Positions 12,818-23,930 of a stretch of DNA of 64,000 nt are shown piece after piece. The translations under genes and the position numbers were made by a program. Source of the stretch: Pomacea canaliculata (taxonomy: Eukaryota > Mollusca > Gastropoda > Architaenioglossa > Ampullariidae); NCBI RefSeq assembly GCF_003073045.1, contig NC_037590.1, positions 5,172,016-5,236,015 on the forward strand, in the 5' to 3' direction. The stretch's first letter is position 1. Each line of letters begins with the position of its first letter. Under the pieces are notes generated by a model. That model ran no database searches, was not told where the DNA came from, and saw only the letters and a program-made list of their open reading frames with translations.

Positions 12818-13964
12818 TCACCTGCTGTGACACTCGTACCGAACGCTGGTAGGACCAGTTACGCGACAAACACAGGCTGGGTACGAACGGCCTTTTATGG
12901 TATATGGAAAGACATCCCCAGGCGATCTACAGACCCCATCCTCATCCTTGCACTCTGCAATCAGTCCGTCAGACAAGCGGCGTCAGACGTGTAACAACCA
13001 TTGCTTCCCACTGTCGGTACGTCACGCCGTCAAACGTGTGAGTCAAACAGAGATGAGATGACACCAGACTGTACCATCAAACACTATTTGTCTGCAGTAG
13101 TCACCCACACTAGTTCTCCCGCCCACCATCTGATGTCTGAGTAAACAGTTGAGAAAACAACTCACTGGGTGGGTCGACGGGCTCGAATTTGTAGTGGGTG
13201 TAATTTTTGTCCCCCTCTTCGTGCAGCGGTATGTAATGCACTTGATTTCAGTCATGGCGTTTATCTGGATGCAGCGATCGTTTTGTTTAACATAACACCC
13301 TGCACAAATAATAATAATAAAGTGACTGAACAGCATCTTCCTCTCTCTTCAGAATGACTGTCATCAAGTGTATACGGTGTTCTACAGAGACACATGTTGA
13401 AAGCCAAGATACTACTTAGTCACCACACACCTACTCCTGCGTCTACCTAGCTATGGTTATATCCACCACCACCACCACCACCACCACCACCACCAACACC
13501 ACCACCACCACCGCCGCCACCAAACGTTACCAAATGCTGACCCTCTTTCACAATCTTGGGAGTACCCTCTTCACAACGGTATTTGACACAGGGGCTAAGT
13601 TTACTCAGAGTGAAGGTGACTCCATTTCTGTAGGTTTTTCCTTCAGCAAAGCAGAATTCTGGAAAGAAAAGACAAAATTTTCTTTTGTTAGACAGATAAA
13701 ATCTAGTCTCCTGACTATAACTGTTTCTCCGTCAGCTCCTACACAAGAAATGACTTCCATCTCCCGTCATGTAGTATACTCTCACTTACTATTGTCGCTG
13801 TATCTCTTATCTCTAAATATGTCCTCCTCCACCGTCACCCCTTCTGTAGGTAAAATATCCACATTTTTCGACACTACCAAAGGCTTGTCGTCGGCGGCTT
13901 CTGATGACATACAGGTCAGGACCATTGCCAACAGCACCACATGGAGACGTTTGTCCATTGTCAT
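12818..13964 (-). CDS. Gene D: secreted VWC-like cysteine-rich gene, frame not intact
   Basis: Four exons match genes B, E and F: signal exon (13964-13790, MTMDKRLHVVLLAMVLTC or the inner Met), block 1 (13658-13542, 117 bp, with CVKYRC), block 2 (13299-13166, with CITYRC) and block 3 (12954-12818, 137 bp, with CKDEDGVCRSPGD, ACVCR, ending YECHSR and TGA). Splice donors and acceptors are conserved and outer phases are 1. The combined frame is not open throughout, with about one break, so this is a recent pseudogene or carries an assembly error. A TATA-like promoter and a non-coding first exon lie upstream. Function unknown. Confidence 0.65.
13459..13514. repeat. (ACC)n microsatellite in gene D intron
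   Basis: A run of ACC/CCG trinucleotides in the intron after the block-1 exon, giving a false poly-Thr frame on the plus strand. Confidence 0.9.
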
Positions 13965-14250
13965 TCTGAAAGATTTTAATATGACAATCGTCCTTAGGAC
14001 ATACTTGACTGAATGATTTTATTTGCGACCTGAATATTTGACAGAGATACTGACTTCTGTGGATATTCTGTGTGGACACGAGTTTACTATTGTGGGAACA
14101 TCGACAAAAGCATTATTTGATGTGAAAGAACACTCAGGTAAGCTAGAGGAGCGATACACGGACATGCAGCAAAGTAGATAGATAAAGGCTGGATAAAAGA
14201 TTGAAAATACCAAAAGGAATGAAGTGTACAGGTCGTGAAAGCACTCTAAC

Positions 14251-14390
14251 CTTTTTCTTTATCTGCTCAGGTAGAGTCAGGTAGACAAAGATGATATTCG
14301 CGACTTGCAGACAGATTCCTGTCCTCCAAGCTTCGTTGTCGCCAGCAGACGGATGAGCCCTTGTCTTGAGGAAGACCCTCCTTTTAAATC
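14251..14390 (-). promoter_or_regulatory. Gene D promoter and non-coding first exon
   Basis: Reading the minus strand, a TATA-like gatttaaaagg (14390-14380) is followed by a conserved gacaagggctc word, a stretch with gcttggaggac that is shared with genes E and F, and a donor (gttaga) at about 14250. The arrangement matches the E and F promoters, which supports a spliced 5' UTR. Confidence 0.5.
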
Positions 14391-14825
14391 CGTTGAAGAG
14401 AGAACAAATCAATGCTAGTGATATATTCCCACGAATCACGACCGCCAGGACCGAACTTCTCTCAAGTTTAATTAAGACAGTCTCTCCTATCTGACTATTT
14501 TAATTAACCACCTTTGTCCCTTTCACTGTAATCTTGTTCTGACTTCATGTGGATCGACTTTCAGTTTTAATAATCGTGATTCATGGGAATTTACCTGCAA
14601 AATGGATTTTTCTGTTCCACGTTGTTTGCCAGGTGTGACGAGTACATCAACTATGGTGTAAATAAAAACTTGAACAAATTAACGCGCGTCACCTAAAACC
14701 AGGTTTTGAAATGCACGCAAAGACAATTATTTGTTTATTTCCTGTCATGACCTATAGGGACAGCTGTCACTACTAACAACTTTCATATTTTTAAGTAAAC
14801 ACTTAGTCTCACCGCTCCCCGAGGA

Positions 14826-14955
14826 AGGGAGGAGGGTGGTAATTGGTATTTTACGCCGAGTCAGCAGCTAGGGTTACATCACAATCAGCTAGCCCTATAG
14901 ACAGACGCCACATGCAGAGAAAGAACAGCATCCCCGAGATGAAGGCTGACCACTC
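14826..14955 (-). repeat. tRNA-derived SINE, tail part
   Basis: Diverged copy of the SINE seen whole at 46676-46864 and 54066-54257. It keeps the tail (attggtattttacgcc and cagcagctagg on the plus strand) and the middle (cacatgcagagaaagaacag) but lacks the tRNA-like head. Confidence 0.7.
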
Positions 14956-15429
14956 TTGTTTGTGTCTGTTTTTTTTTTCCTTCACTTCATTACTCAAATC
15001 CTTGCCTGCAAGCTGCCCTAAATACTTTTTTCATCTTTTAAAGGTTCCTCAAAACGCAGCTCTTCCTTGAGTATTACTCCTAACAACAGTCAACACAATG
15101 TTGATCCTCCGTCACACCCCACCCCTCTCCCCTCTCTTCCACTCAGTGCTACTTCCCTGCTTGTCTTCCTTTGCTCAGATGCTCTGTCCTTGTTACTTGG
15201 TTCCTCTTAGTGTTTCTGTATTTGTCTTTTAATCGTCACCGATACTGTTTTTTTTATTCTTTCATCGTTCATGTTTAATTTGTTTGTACTTCTGTCCCTC
15301 GTACGTTGCCCCTATCTGGTTTTTTTTTTAACGCTACGAGCATGCTCCTTACAAATGTGAGTTTTGCGCTTTAAAAATAATTATTATAATTAAAATAATT
15401 ATTATTATGCAGATAAATAATTACGCCTG

Positions 15430-15680
15430 ACAGAAATGTCACGTGATCTTGGTTTGAAGCGAATCGAGGCTGTGAAATCGATGAAGACTGTGATGTCGTC
15501 TGCTTCACAAATCCGCGAAGCACTGAGTGCAGTTTCCCTGGCGCAGCAGACGACATCAGTTATCGCCACCTTTCATCAGAGTGCAGACAGCCAGTTTCAT
15601 CGCCTGGCTCTTGTCCAGGACCACCAACCCCTCATCTATTCCACTATAACCTTTCATGATGAAAGCGATGACACATCAGC
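15430..15680. repeat. Repeat paired with 11690-11945, downstream of gene E
   Basis: See the partner at 11690-11945. The shared blocks keep the same order and orientation relative to the neighbouring gene. Confidence 0.6.
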
Positions 15681-16290
15681 GACGATGCCACAACCACAAC
15701 ACAGACTGTCAATACAAGGAATGAAAACGAAAAGGTGATGAGTTCTGCAATTTTATTTGTAAAAAAACTAAGATTTGAACATATATATTTTTGTCCGACT
15801 ACCGTGTATAATTAGTATAGTTATATACTTTATAAAGCTTCTTAGCTCGTTCACGTTGCTAGATAACCTCACGTGATCTGTTACATCTAATGATGTGTTA
15901 TTGCTGACGACGGGGGCGAGGGTGTACACATCAAGTACCACTAGCAGTCTGAAACGACTCTTGTCACTGACATCAATGTTTTGCATAAATAGTCCTCTTT
16001 ATTAGATTAATCAATGACTATCTTCTGTTTTGGCATTGATAAAGTCAACAACATGCTACAGAACTCAAAATAAAACCTACCAACCCACGTGACATCAACA
16101 CCCCGAACACCGATGTCTGCACTTATCGTCAATACCCAGAAAATAGAAAATTCCATGAAATTTTTGTAAACGTATATGCTCCTAGTCTTGAGGGCTGCAT
16201 GATGTCTTGAGGTGTGACGCATTGGTTCAACATCGTCCAGTTTGAAGCGAAGAAGTTGGACGTGTGACATCATGGATGTGACGTTCTTGC

Positions 16291-17942
16291 TCAACTGCTG
16301 TGACACTCGTACTGAATATTCAGAGGGCCGAGTGGGCGGCAAACACAGTTGCGGTAGAGACGGCCGCCCAGTGCGTAGGGGAAGACCTCCCCAGGTCGTC
16401 TACAGCGTCCATAGTAATCCTTGCACTCTGCAATCAGTCCATCAGACAAGCAGCGTCAGTCCTCCTACAACTACTGCGTCACACTGTTGGTACGTCACAC
16501 CGTCAGACAAGGGAGACAAACGTCACTGTTCTCACTCGTTGACTGTTTAGTACAACGTGCTCGTCGGCAAGCTTGTCTGTGTCAAGGTTTTATTACATGA
16601 AAAGACACATTAACCGACCTTTTTGTTTGAAGCAAAACAAATAAATACATAGCATAATAAACAACATTGCTCATACTGCTGTGAGTAAAGAATGAAGAGG
16701 ACAAACTCACTAGCTGAGTAGATGGGATCAATTTTATAGAAGTAGAAGTTGTTGTCCGTCCTCCTGGTGCAGCGGTAGGTCACGCAGTTGATTTCAGTTT
16801 CAGCGTTGACTGGGATGCAGGTGTGATGCTGTCGAAAATTACATCCTGCACAAACAAACTGTGACCGTACTACATCTTTCTTTCTCTCCAAAATAACGGA
16901 CTGTGATGTCATTGAGTGTGCATGATGTTCAACCCTATCTACCGCTACATCTACCCCAAAGTGCCTAAACTCCGGATAGAAGTGCCTTCTGGCATATTCC
17001 GATCTCTGTCCTCCACCAGTCATTACTTGAACACATTTAGTGATTTGGAGTTAAAACTTTCTAATCCGTTAAATTGTTTTTCTCACTCTCATCTTTGACT
17101 TTCTTCTTGTAATAAAGAGTGGAAGAAGAAAAAAATTAAAAGTCTAAAAATTATGACCTTCATGATAATCTCTTTATCACATCTTAATGGGAAGTTTTCA
17201 TTTTTAAAGAAATACAAAATAAACATTTATTCGTCGAGCTGGGTTGTATTGTTCTTATGCTATCATGTCCAGTTATTCGCTAACCCATAAAAGCGTGTAC
17301 TTGAAGCCAGTTAAATAGTGGATGATGATGATGATTTCAAGTTTTACAGCATGCCCGAGACGAGATTTGAACCCAGGACAGTCAATTCTTACTGTATTGG
17401 TGACATTGCTAACAGTTGCGTCACCGGAACACCATGTTATAACATACGAACGATTGGGAAGTGTAAACAAAGCACAACAGCACACACCTTCCACCCCTAC
17501 CCGCTTAACCCAAGTAGTCAACAACTGCTCACCATCTTGTACCACCCTGTGAACTCCAAATTCACAACGATATTTGATGCAGGGGTTGTGGCCGGTAAAG
17601 ATGTCGCCATGGTTGTACATGACTCCTTGAACAAAGCAGAAGTCTGGAAAGGAAAGAAAAATTGTCTTCTGTTAGACAGATACAATCCAGCATCATAACT
17701 ATAACTATTTCTCCATCAGCTCCCACAAAACAAATGACTTCCATCTCCAGTCATGTAGTATACTCTCACTTACTATTGTCGCTGGATCTCTTCTCTGTAT
17801 CTATTTTTTCCTCCACCTGCTCCTCTCCTGGAGGTGCAATAGTCACAGTTTCCGACACTGTCGCACCCTTGTCGTCGGCGTCTTCTGCTGAGGTACAGGT
17901 GAGGACGATGGCCAACAGCACCACATGGAGACCTTTGCCCAT
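16291..17942 (-). CDS. Gene E: intact secreted VWC-like cysteine-rich protein, about 183 aa
   Basis: All junctions are phase 1 and the frame is open: exon 1 (17942-17774, 169 bp), exon 2 (17643-17533, 111 bp), exon 3 (16845-16711, 135 bp), exon 4 (16427-16291, 137 bp), 552 bp in total. Residues 1-20 are a signal peptide (MGKGLHVVLLAIVLTCTSAE); an acidic, Thr-rich linker follows. Block 1 has FCFVQGVMYNHGD and PCIKYRC; block 2 has GCNFRQHHTC and CVTYRC; block 3 has CKDYYGRCRRPGEVF, NCVCR and a final YECHSS. The cysteine layout resembles single-domain von Willebrand factor C proteins, some of which act in invertebrate immunity or as venom or glue components, but the match is by pattern only. This is the reference copy of the cluster. 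Confidence 0.82.
17318..17440 (-). repeat. tRNA-derived SINE fragment in gene E intron 1-side flank
   Basis: Diverged piece containing the gcccgagacgaga B-box side and the tRNA-like head (gttgcgtcaccgga on the plus strand) of the SINE family. It lies in the intron between exons 2 and 3 of gene E. The equivalent intron of gene F holds another SINE piece at 24735-24865. Confidence 0.65.
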
Positions 17943-18187
17943 TGTGCTTCTGAAAGTTTTTAATGCCAAAATGTTTTGTTTAACATCTACTTCACTGAGT
18001 GATTTTTTTAAAAGTGTATTATTTGACAAAGATGTCGACTGCTGTGGATATTTTGTGTGGACATGATTTCGATATCGTGGGAAAGCATTACTCGATGCGA
18101 AAGAAAACTTGCTAAGAACACAAACATATTGTGAAGGAAAGACTGATATAGATATGAAAAGTGTACAGGTCATGAAAGCACACTTAC

Positions 18188-18327
18188 CTTTTGTTGTTTA
18201 TGCGCTCAGGTAGAGTCAGGTAGACAAAGATAATATTTGCGACTTGCAGACAGATTTCTGTCCTCCAAGCTTCGGTGTCGCCAGTAGACGCAATGCTCCC
18301 TTGTCCAGCCACCTTCACCTTTTATAG
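18188..18327 (-). promoter_or_regulatory. Gene E promoter (TATA box) and non-coding first exon
   Basis: On the minus strand a canonical ctataaaagg (18327-18318) lies about 130 bp upstream of a strong donor (aaaag/gtaagtgtg, donor at 18187-18182). A transcription start about 30 bp after the TATA box would give a 5' UTR exon of roughly 100 bp, spliced to the signal-peptide exon whose ATG is at 17942. The same words recur upstream of D and F. Confidence 0.65.
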
Positions 18328-18329
18328 AC

Positions 18330-19925
18330 AATCCCTCCTGCCTCCATCAGACTTTGCTTTAACCACTTTTATCCCATTCACAATAATCTTTCTGTTTGAC
18401 CTTTCACGATTAATAAACACTCCTCTATTTGTGAGCATGAAAATGTCACTACTGCCACCTTTTAATTACCTCCACGCTGGAGTCTGTAATCACCGTTACT
18501 GCAATCTCTGCAATCAAGGAGTGCAAAGACATTCATTTGCTCTGTATGCTTGCTGACGTCATAAGCAGACATACAAAGACGCACGCGCGGACACACTCGC
18601 ACACACACACAAGCATACCTACAGTAGAAAGATGGTGGAGAAGGTCAGTACGTACACTACTCTGACTAACAGTCATCAAATCACTGTATTTATTATATCA
18701 CTAATCTCTAATGACAGACATTTGCAACATGTGAACGAGGTGATACGTCATGGCATGACTCACGTGGACAAATCTTCTCTGCCATTCCGGATATAGTTAG
18801 GAGCCCGGTATTTCCTGACTTCAAGGGTGCAACAAGTGTATCAAGTTCAGAGCAAGACATTAGTTCTTTTGGTGTTTAAAAGCTTTTTTGGAAACCATCA
18901 CGAAGCCTTTCACCACCATCACACTCCGCTAAATATTGGCTTTCCCTTCTTATTATGACTTCACCTATACAGTAAGAAGATTTCACCTGAATAGTATCAT
19001 CCTACTATAACATATTTTTAAGTTATAATGCATCATACACATACATGTGTATCATAAATCACTAAATAGCTTTAGTGTATAGTTTTCTTTGTTTAAAGTG
19101 CCCACGACAAAAAAAATGCTTTGCTGTTGGTTTTATTTCACAGGTTCTACACTGATGATAAGTATTATAAGAGCAACATCACAATACAACCAGCGTTTAC
19201 TATTATGCCCAAGTTGGATTGTGGTTATTTACGTATTGAGTAAAGGAAAAACAAAAACACGAACAGAGGATACAGAAAATTAATGTCAATGTAAGTTTTG
19301 AATGGTTAACACTTTTTCATTAGAAATCTTCCTCGTCGCGTACATAAATGAACGCGGACACCAAAACACACACACACACACACAGAGTAATGTGATTGAA
19401 ATGCTGACAAAATTTCCTTGGTCGCATTTTCAAGGAGGAATAAAAGTGAAAGATGCAGCAGGGGAGGGAGGAAGAGAGGAAACGTCAAGGTCAGAAATTA
19501 TATGGATGATTATTTCTCCATGCAGGAGTGAATGAATAAAATTAATGCATAAAAACATCTAAGCGTGCCATAATTATTGGGTAAGACCACTTTGCCTGAA
19601 TCCCCGAGAGTTAACTACCCCTGCATATGATGACCACGTGATATCAAACAGCCAATGACATCACGACCCAGGATGCGACCCACGCAAGATATCAACTACA
19701 GACGACTGTAATCGGCCCATCAGGCATCCGCTTTTAAAGGTTAACGACTGTTGTTTCTCCCTCCTCCTCACCCCCACCTCTGTCTAAATACCCGGACATT
19801 TGAGGCCGGAGTCACAGGACGTGGGGGTAAAACCGTCCTTCCATGGGCCACAAATGTCAGAAAAAAGCGCCAGGGAGATAATCAACACAATATTAACTAG
19901 AAGTCTGAGCATAAACATCGGCTAC
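18330..19925. other. Upstream flank of gene E, no gene seen
   Basis: Part of the segmental duplication. Contains CA-rich runs near 18595-18612 and 19366-19384. No coding exon could be supported on either strand. Confidence 0.5.
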
Positions 19926-19926
19926 T

Positions 19927-20118
19927 GTGAAGGGGGAGGGAGGATTTGGTGTTTTATCACTAGCCAGCAACTAAGCCTGTATCACAAGCAGGCAGCCCTG
20001 TAAACACATGCCACAAGCAGAGAAAAAAAGAGGGCCCGAGACGAGAGCTGAATCCAGGACGGGCAAACTTCACTGTACTGTTGACAGGCACTGACCGTAG
20101 CGCCACCGCCACTGCTGG
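19927..20118 (-). repeat. tRNA-derived SINE, diverged full-length copy
   Basis: Shows tail (tttggtgttttatcac, cagcaactaagcc), middle (atgccacaagcagag, gcccgagacgaga) and tRNA-like head (gcactgaccgtagcgccaccg) in the same order as the complete copies. Substitutions are numerous, so the copy is old. Confidence 0.75.
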
Positions 20119-20689
20119 AGAAACATCTACAATAAAATCCGCCATTTACTACTGCACTAAATCACTTTGTTCAAAAGAATCAGGTCGGAATATGCGTGTT
20201 CCAGTTGTCCGATTTTACTAACCATTACAGGTAAGTTCTGAAACTTCGCAGGCTATAACACTCGCGATAGAAACAATTCTCTCGTCAAATTAATCTCAAA
20301 ACTGATAAATAAATTAAATTATTAGAAGCAAATGCTTACAAATTTAGTAGACCTAGGGTTTGTTCAATCATGAGGGACGAGCTTGGCAGTTAGCATCTTT
20401 TAGAGGAGGACGTTGTTCAGATTCTGGCTGATGGATGCTTTTCATCCGGCACAACGCATGACAGTGAACAACTGAGGGAAGTGGAGTTGGAGGGTGGGGC
20501 TGGAAATACGGAGATGGGGAGGTCATCAGGGTTAGAGTCTGAAAAAAAAGCTAAAAGCAAACAGCAAAAGAAAGATTAGAGTTTTCACACATCTTTTCAA
20601 ATCCTTGTAAAAGTAACCACTTAGTTTACTTTTATTTTCTCCTATACTCCTTGTGCACACGACCTCCTATATCCCGTTAGTTAGTGGTG

Positions 20690-20998
20690 CACGTGAAGTT
20701 CATGGGAATCTCGTGCCGTATTGTGAGTAGTATACAAGAGGTTTGTTGTGTGAGGGTCTAAGAAATCTTGACAGCGGGTAGACTTTCTTGGAGATAAATT
20801 TGCTGGTGGCAGAGATGTGCTGGGACCACGATAAGTTATTGTCGATGGTAACAGCCATGAGTTTGTGGAACTGTACTTACATTGTTGACTGAGCGCCAAT
20901 ATGGATACCTCGAAATGGGAGTGGGGGCTAGCTTTTGTCCTTCCTGTCTGGTCTGCATGACTTCAGTCTTCTGGGGGTTGAGTGACACGTGGTTTGAG
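20690..20998 (-). mobile_element. LINE reverse transcriptase fragment, 3' piece
   Basis: Minus-strand translation gives the RT-thumb type segment LSLNPQKTEVMQTR-like (with one change) followed, in another frame, by VTIDNNLSWSQHI and SKKVYPLSRFLR, which is characteristic of LINE reverse transcriptases. The frame is broken. It continues on the other side of the P-type element at 22880. Confidence 0.7.
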
Positions 20999-22879
20999 CA
21001 GAGAGCTTAGATGTAGAGAGGGTGCACTCCTTCTTTGTCCTTACTTGTTAAGAAAAGTAGAGACGGAGTTGCGTCCCTTCGAAAAAAGATGCTACGCAGC
21101 AGTTGCTACTATCAACCACTACTAAACAAAGTCGTCGATAGCTGTGTTTATCTTTGGAGTAAATGTCTAGGTGTTTGCGATATCAAATGACCTTCATCTA
21201 AGAACAGATTTTTGTGTCTTTTATTCATGGGAATTGCTTAGATGAGGGTAGCTTGGGAGAGTTTTAATACATGTCTGACAGCTGACTATATTTAAAAAGG
21301 AAAACTTTTATAAATTCAAACAGCAAATCCATGAACACAAATTTGCATTTATTTAAAATCCATAAAAATTTAATTTATGAGACTTTATGAATATGAGATA
21401 AGCAGTTAAAAACAGACTTACATTCAGATTACATTCACATTCAGAAGACTTGCTCACATACTGAGACATATAGATTTCTGTTTACATACAAGCATGCAGC
21501 AATAAATTCTCACACAAATCTTACTACTACTACTAATCGTAATTAATAACAAATCATAATACTACTATTAATAATAATGTATATATCTATCAACATTCAT
21601 ATCCCTTATTGTAGGAACATTGGTGGACAATTTAAAGATAACAGCGATGCTTACAAGAAAATATACAGCAAGTAGATACTCAAAAGGGATCATTCACACA
21701 TGTACTTTAAATAAAGATTTATAACATTTTCTTTCACACTGTTCTAAAACAATTTTAAATTACTTTAGCTTAGAAGCTACAAAACATGTAACTTCAACAT
21801 TTTCTGATTTCTCTTTGTTCCTTTCTCAAAAAAGGACACAGAGCTATCTTTAAGTGAAAAATGAAGGCGAACATTGATAAATAGATTAATCACACTTCCT
21901 TTCAGATCACACGCACCAAGTGGACAACAGAGGTCAATGCTTTTTAGCTCTTCCCACAGAAGTCGAATCAACTGAGATTTAACTTTTTTCCCAGGAAGTA
22001 ACTGGTCAATATTTTTACAATAGGCACACTCTAATATTTTAACTGTCTCACTCAGAGTTGTGCTTGGAATATAGAGTCCACCAAACTGCTTGTTTATAAG
22101 AAACTCTTCTGATTCTGATCCTGTGAGAGATCCTGCAATAGTTGTCTTACATTGATCACAAATCTTTCCCATTAACTTTTTAACAAGATATCCTGAAATA
22201 TAGTGCAACACATTTTCTTCTGCAATGTTTAAACATTTGTTTTTTGGTGGTGGTTGTATGGAGAAAATGGCTAGAGGGTCACTACAGTTATCAAAATTAT
22301 TGAAAGTGATATTTACTTTATCACTAATGTCTTTGTCATTTAAACAATCACTGTCATGGTCACAGTCATTCTCATCAATATCTTCATTACATATCATTAT
22401 GTCCTGTTGTTTGTCAGTTGTCACAGATGTCAGAGTCAATAAAGAGCTGTCATTGTCCTTCTGGCAATTACTTCCACGACTGTGATGAAACAGGTTCTCA
22501 ATCATGAGCTGACGGAAGAATAATCTAAACTGTTCTGCAGTGGGATTACGTAGATGCCCCCCTTTTCCCCGAATGCAAGAAAAAAAGTTTTCTAAGCAGT
22601 CTTGATTCAGTCTATCTGTAAGAAGGAATGAAATACCATGATTTGTCTGAAGCTCATCAAAAAGCTCAAGCAGAGCCTGTACAGTCATCTTTTTTTCTTT
22701 CGAGGTTGATTTAAACCTGCCGTTCTGACAGTTAACTGCAGAACAAAATTGCCCACCTTGCCTCAAACGATCGCCTTGTGCCGTGTTGTTTCGTAGCATC
22801 CAATTACGAAAGATAACTCTAACCCTGACGAGTTTTCCCGCCGGTCGCGAGTGCACCCTCTCTATATCTAAGCTCTCTG
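20999..22879 (-). mobile_element. P-element-type DNA transposon, internally deleted, 31-bp TIRs
   Basis: The ends are inverted repeats of 31 bp (20999-21029 and 22849-22879) that match at 30 of 31 positions; each terminus reads cagagagctta inward. The flanks carry a 7-bp direct repeat gtttgag (20992-20998 and 22880-22886). P elements of flies also have 31-bp terminal repeats, with 8-bp target duplications. The element is 1881 bp, carries one transposase-derived frame on the minus strand, and has landed in a LINE remnant. Matching ends point to a fairly recent insertion. Confidence 0.85.
21777..22799 (-). CDS. P-element/THAP9-like transposase, internally deleted
   Basis: The start is the first Met wholly inside the element (MLRNNTAQGD); the frame runs 340 codons to a stop at 21777. 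Residues about 16-21 (FCSAVNC) look like the first zinc ligands of a THAP DNA-binding domain. Soon after, near residue 35, the sequence passes straight into the C-terminal transposase region: LLTDRLNQDCLENFF and NPTAEQFRLFFRQL are hallmarks of P-element and THAP9 proteins. A long acidic loop (residues 135-190) and a CxxC pair (KICDQC) follow. The rest of the THAP domain and the catalytic centre are absent, so the protein should be inactive as a transposase; it could act as a repressor or be junk. The continuous 340-codon frame is notable. Confidence 0.8.
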   Translation of the reverse strand: MLRNNTAQGDRLRQGGQFCSAVNCQNGRFKSTSKEKKMTVQALLELFDELQTNHGISFLLTDRLNQDCLENFFSCIRGKGGHLRNPTAEQFRLFFRQLMIENLFHHSRGSNCQKDNDSSLLTLTSVTTDKQQDIMICNEDIDENDCDHDSDCLNDKDISDKVNITFNNFDNCSDPLAIFSIQPPPKNKCLNIAEENVLHYISGYLVKKLMGKICDQCKTTIAGSLTGSESEEFLINKQFGGLYIPSTTLSETVKILECAYCKNIDQLLPGKKVKSQLIRLLWEELKSIDLCCPLGACDLKGSVINLFINVRLHFSLKDSSVSFFEKGTKRNQKMLKLHVL

Positions 22880-23235
22880 GTTTGAGTCGGTCCAAGCCTG
22901 AAGCTCGTTGCGCTCAGCTGTGGGAAGCAAGTGGCTCAATCTGTTGATGGTGTGTCTTATTATCTTGTGGGTGATTGTGATGTGTTTTTCTAAGGGTTTT
23001 GAGAGAGGTGATAGAATTGAGATTAGGCGATAATGGATCCCCTAATTTATGTATTGGGATAACATTTTCTTGCTTTAGATGTGTAGGAAAGTAGGATTGA
23101 TGAATTCAGAGGTTGTACACGTAGGTCAAGGTTTCAGTAAAGGCCGGTGATGGGAGCTTTAGAATTTTGTTATCGATGCTGTCAGGCCCTCTGGTGTTTA
23201 TTTCTTTGAGTTGGGTAACTGCTTGATGTACTTCC
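22880..23235 (-). mobile_element. LINE reverse transcriptase fragment, 5' piece
   Basis: Minus-strand translation has TRGPDSIDNKILKL, TYVYNL, and a YFPxHLKQENVIPIHKLGD-type stretch, the start of a LINE RT domain, with stops. The palm region that should follow is missing; only the later LNPQKTEV part survives beyond the P-type insertion. Confidence 0.7.
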
Positions 23236-23930
23236 AAAAGGGTTAGGGTTACTCATTGAGATAAAGAAAGAGAGAAATAAAAAATCGGACTGGATGAAAA
23301 AACAACAATACAAGAAACCAAAACATCTTTCGAATGAAAAGCTGATGAGTTGGTAGATTTCAGCCAATTATTTGAACATGCTGCTTTATATATTTGCCTG
23401 ACTAACGTTCACAAATCATGAGACAGATCTTTTACAACGCTTCATACCACACTCACATTGCTAGTTAATTTCATTAATTTTTATTTGTTGCATTTAATGG
23501 TGGGTTACTGACGATGGGACAATTCAAGTGGTTCAAGAAGTAGACTTTTTTATTTCTATCACCGCTAGCATTCTACAATTGGTCTTTGCCACGTCGCCTG
23601 ACATGTAGTGTCTGACATAGTCTACATTACTAGATGTTTCAAAGACTTTCTTCTACTTTGTACTTTTCATATCCCACTGACCCGCCTTTGATAAAGTAAA
23701 CAACATGCTACGGAAGTGAAAAAAAAAACAACATTAGGACCTCGAACACTGAAGTTTGTTCTCATCGTCAATTCCAATACAGTAGCAACCACCCTAAATT
23801 TTAACAGGTAGATGTCAGTAGACTTGAGCTGGTTACATGGCGTCTTCACATTTCAATAGAGGCTTGTATTCAACATCGTCCAGTTTGAAGAGAAGTTGGA
23901 CGTGTGACATCGTGGATGTGACGTTCTTGC

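Larger units (their letters stand above)
15750..20600. repeat. Segmental duplication, copy containing gene E
   Basis: Gene E, its 3' and 5' flanks and a long upstream stretch recur around gene F at about 23.4-27.4 kb. Matching anchors include the 3' flank near 15840-15930, the whole gene, the promoter, the stretch at 19120-19290 (caacatcacaatacaaccag), the CTCCTCAC-rich stretch near 19760-19850 and the end near 20225-20290 (aagtt and gcaggctac words). The copies are separated by a LINE fragment that carries a P-type element. Confidence 0.75.

Noticed and set aside
13453-14016. Longish plus-strand frame of 187 codons starting with poly-Thr
   Set aside because: It is the opposite strand of gene D exons 1 and 2 plus an (ACC)n repeat; the minus-strand reading has signal peptide, cysteines and splice sites.
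16242-16550. Plus-strand frames over the last exons of genes E and F
   Set aside because: They lie opposite the conserved block-3 exon; conservation follows the minus-strand frame.
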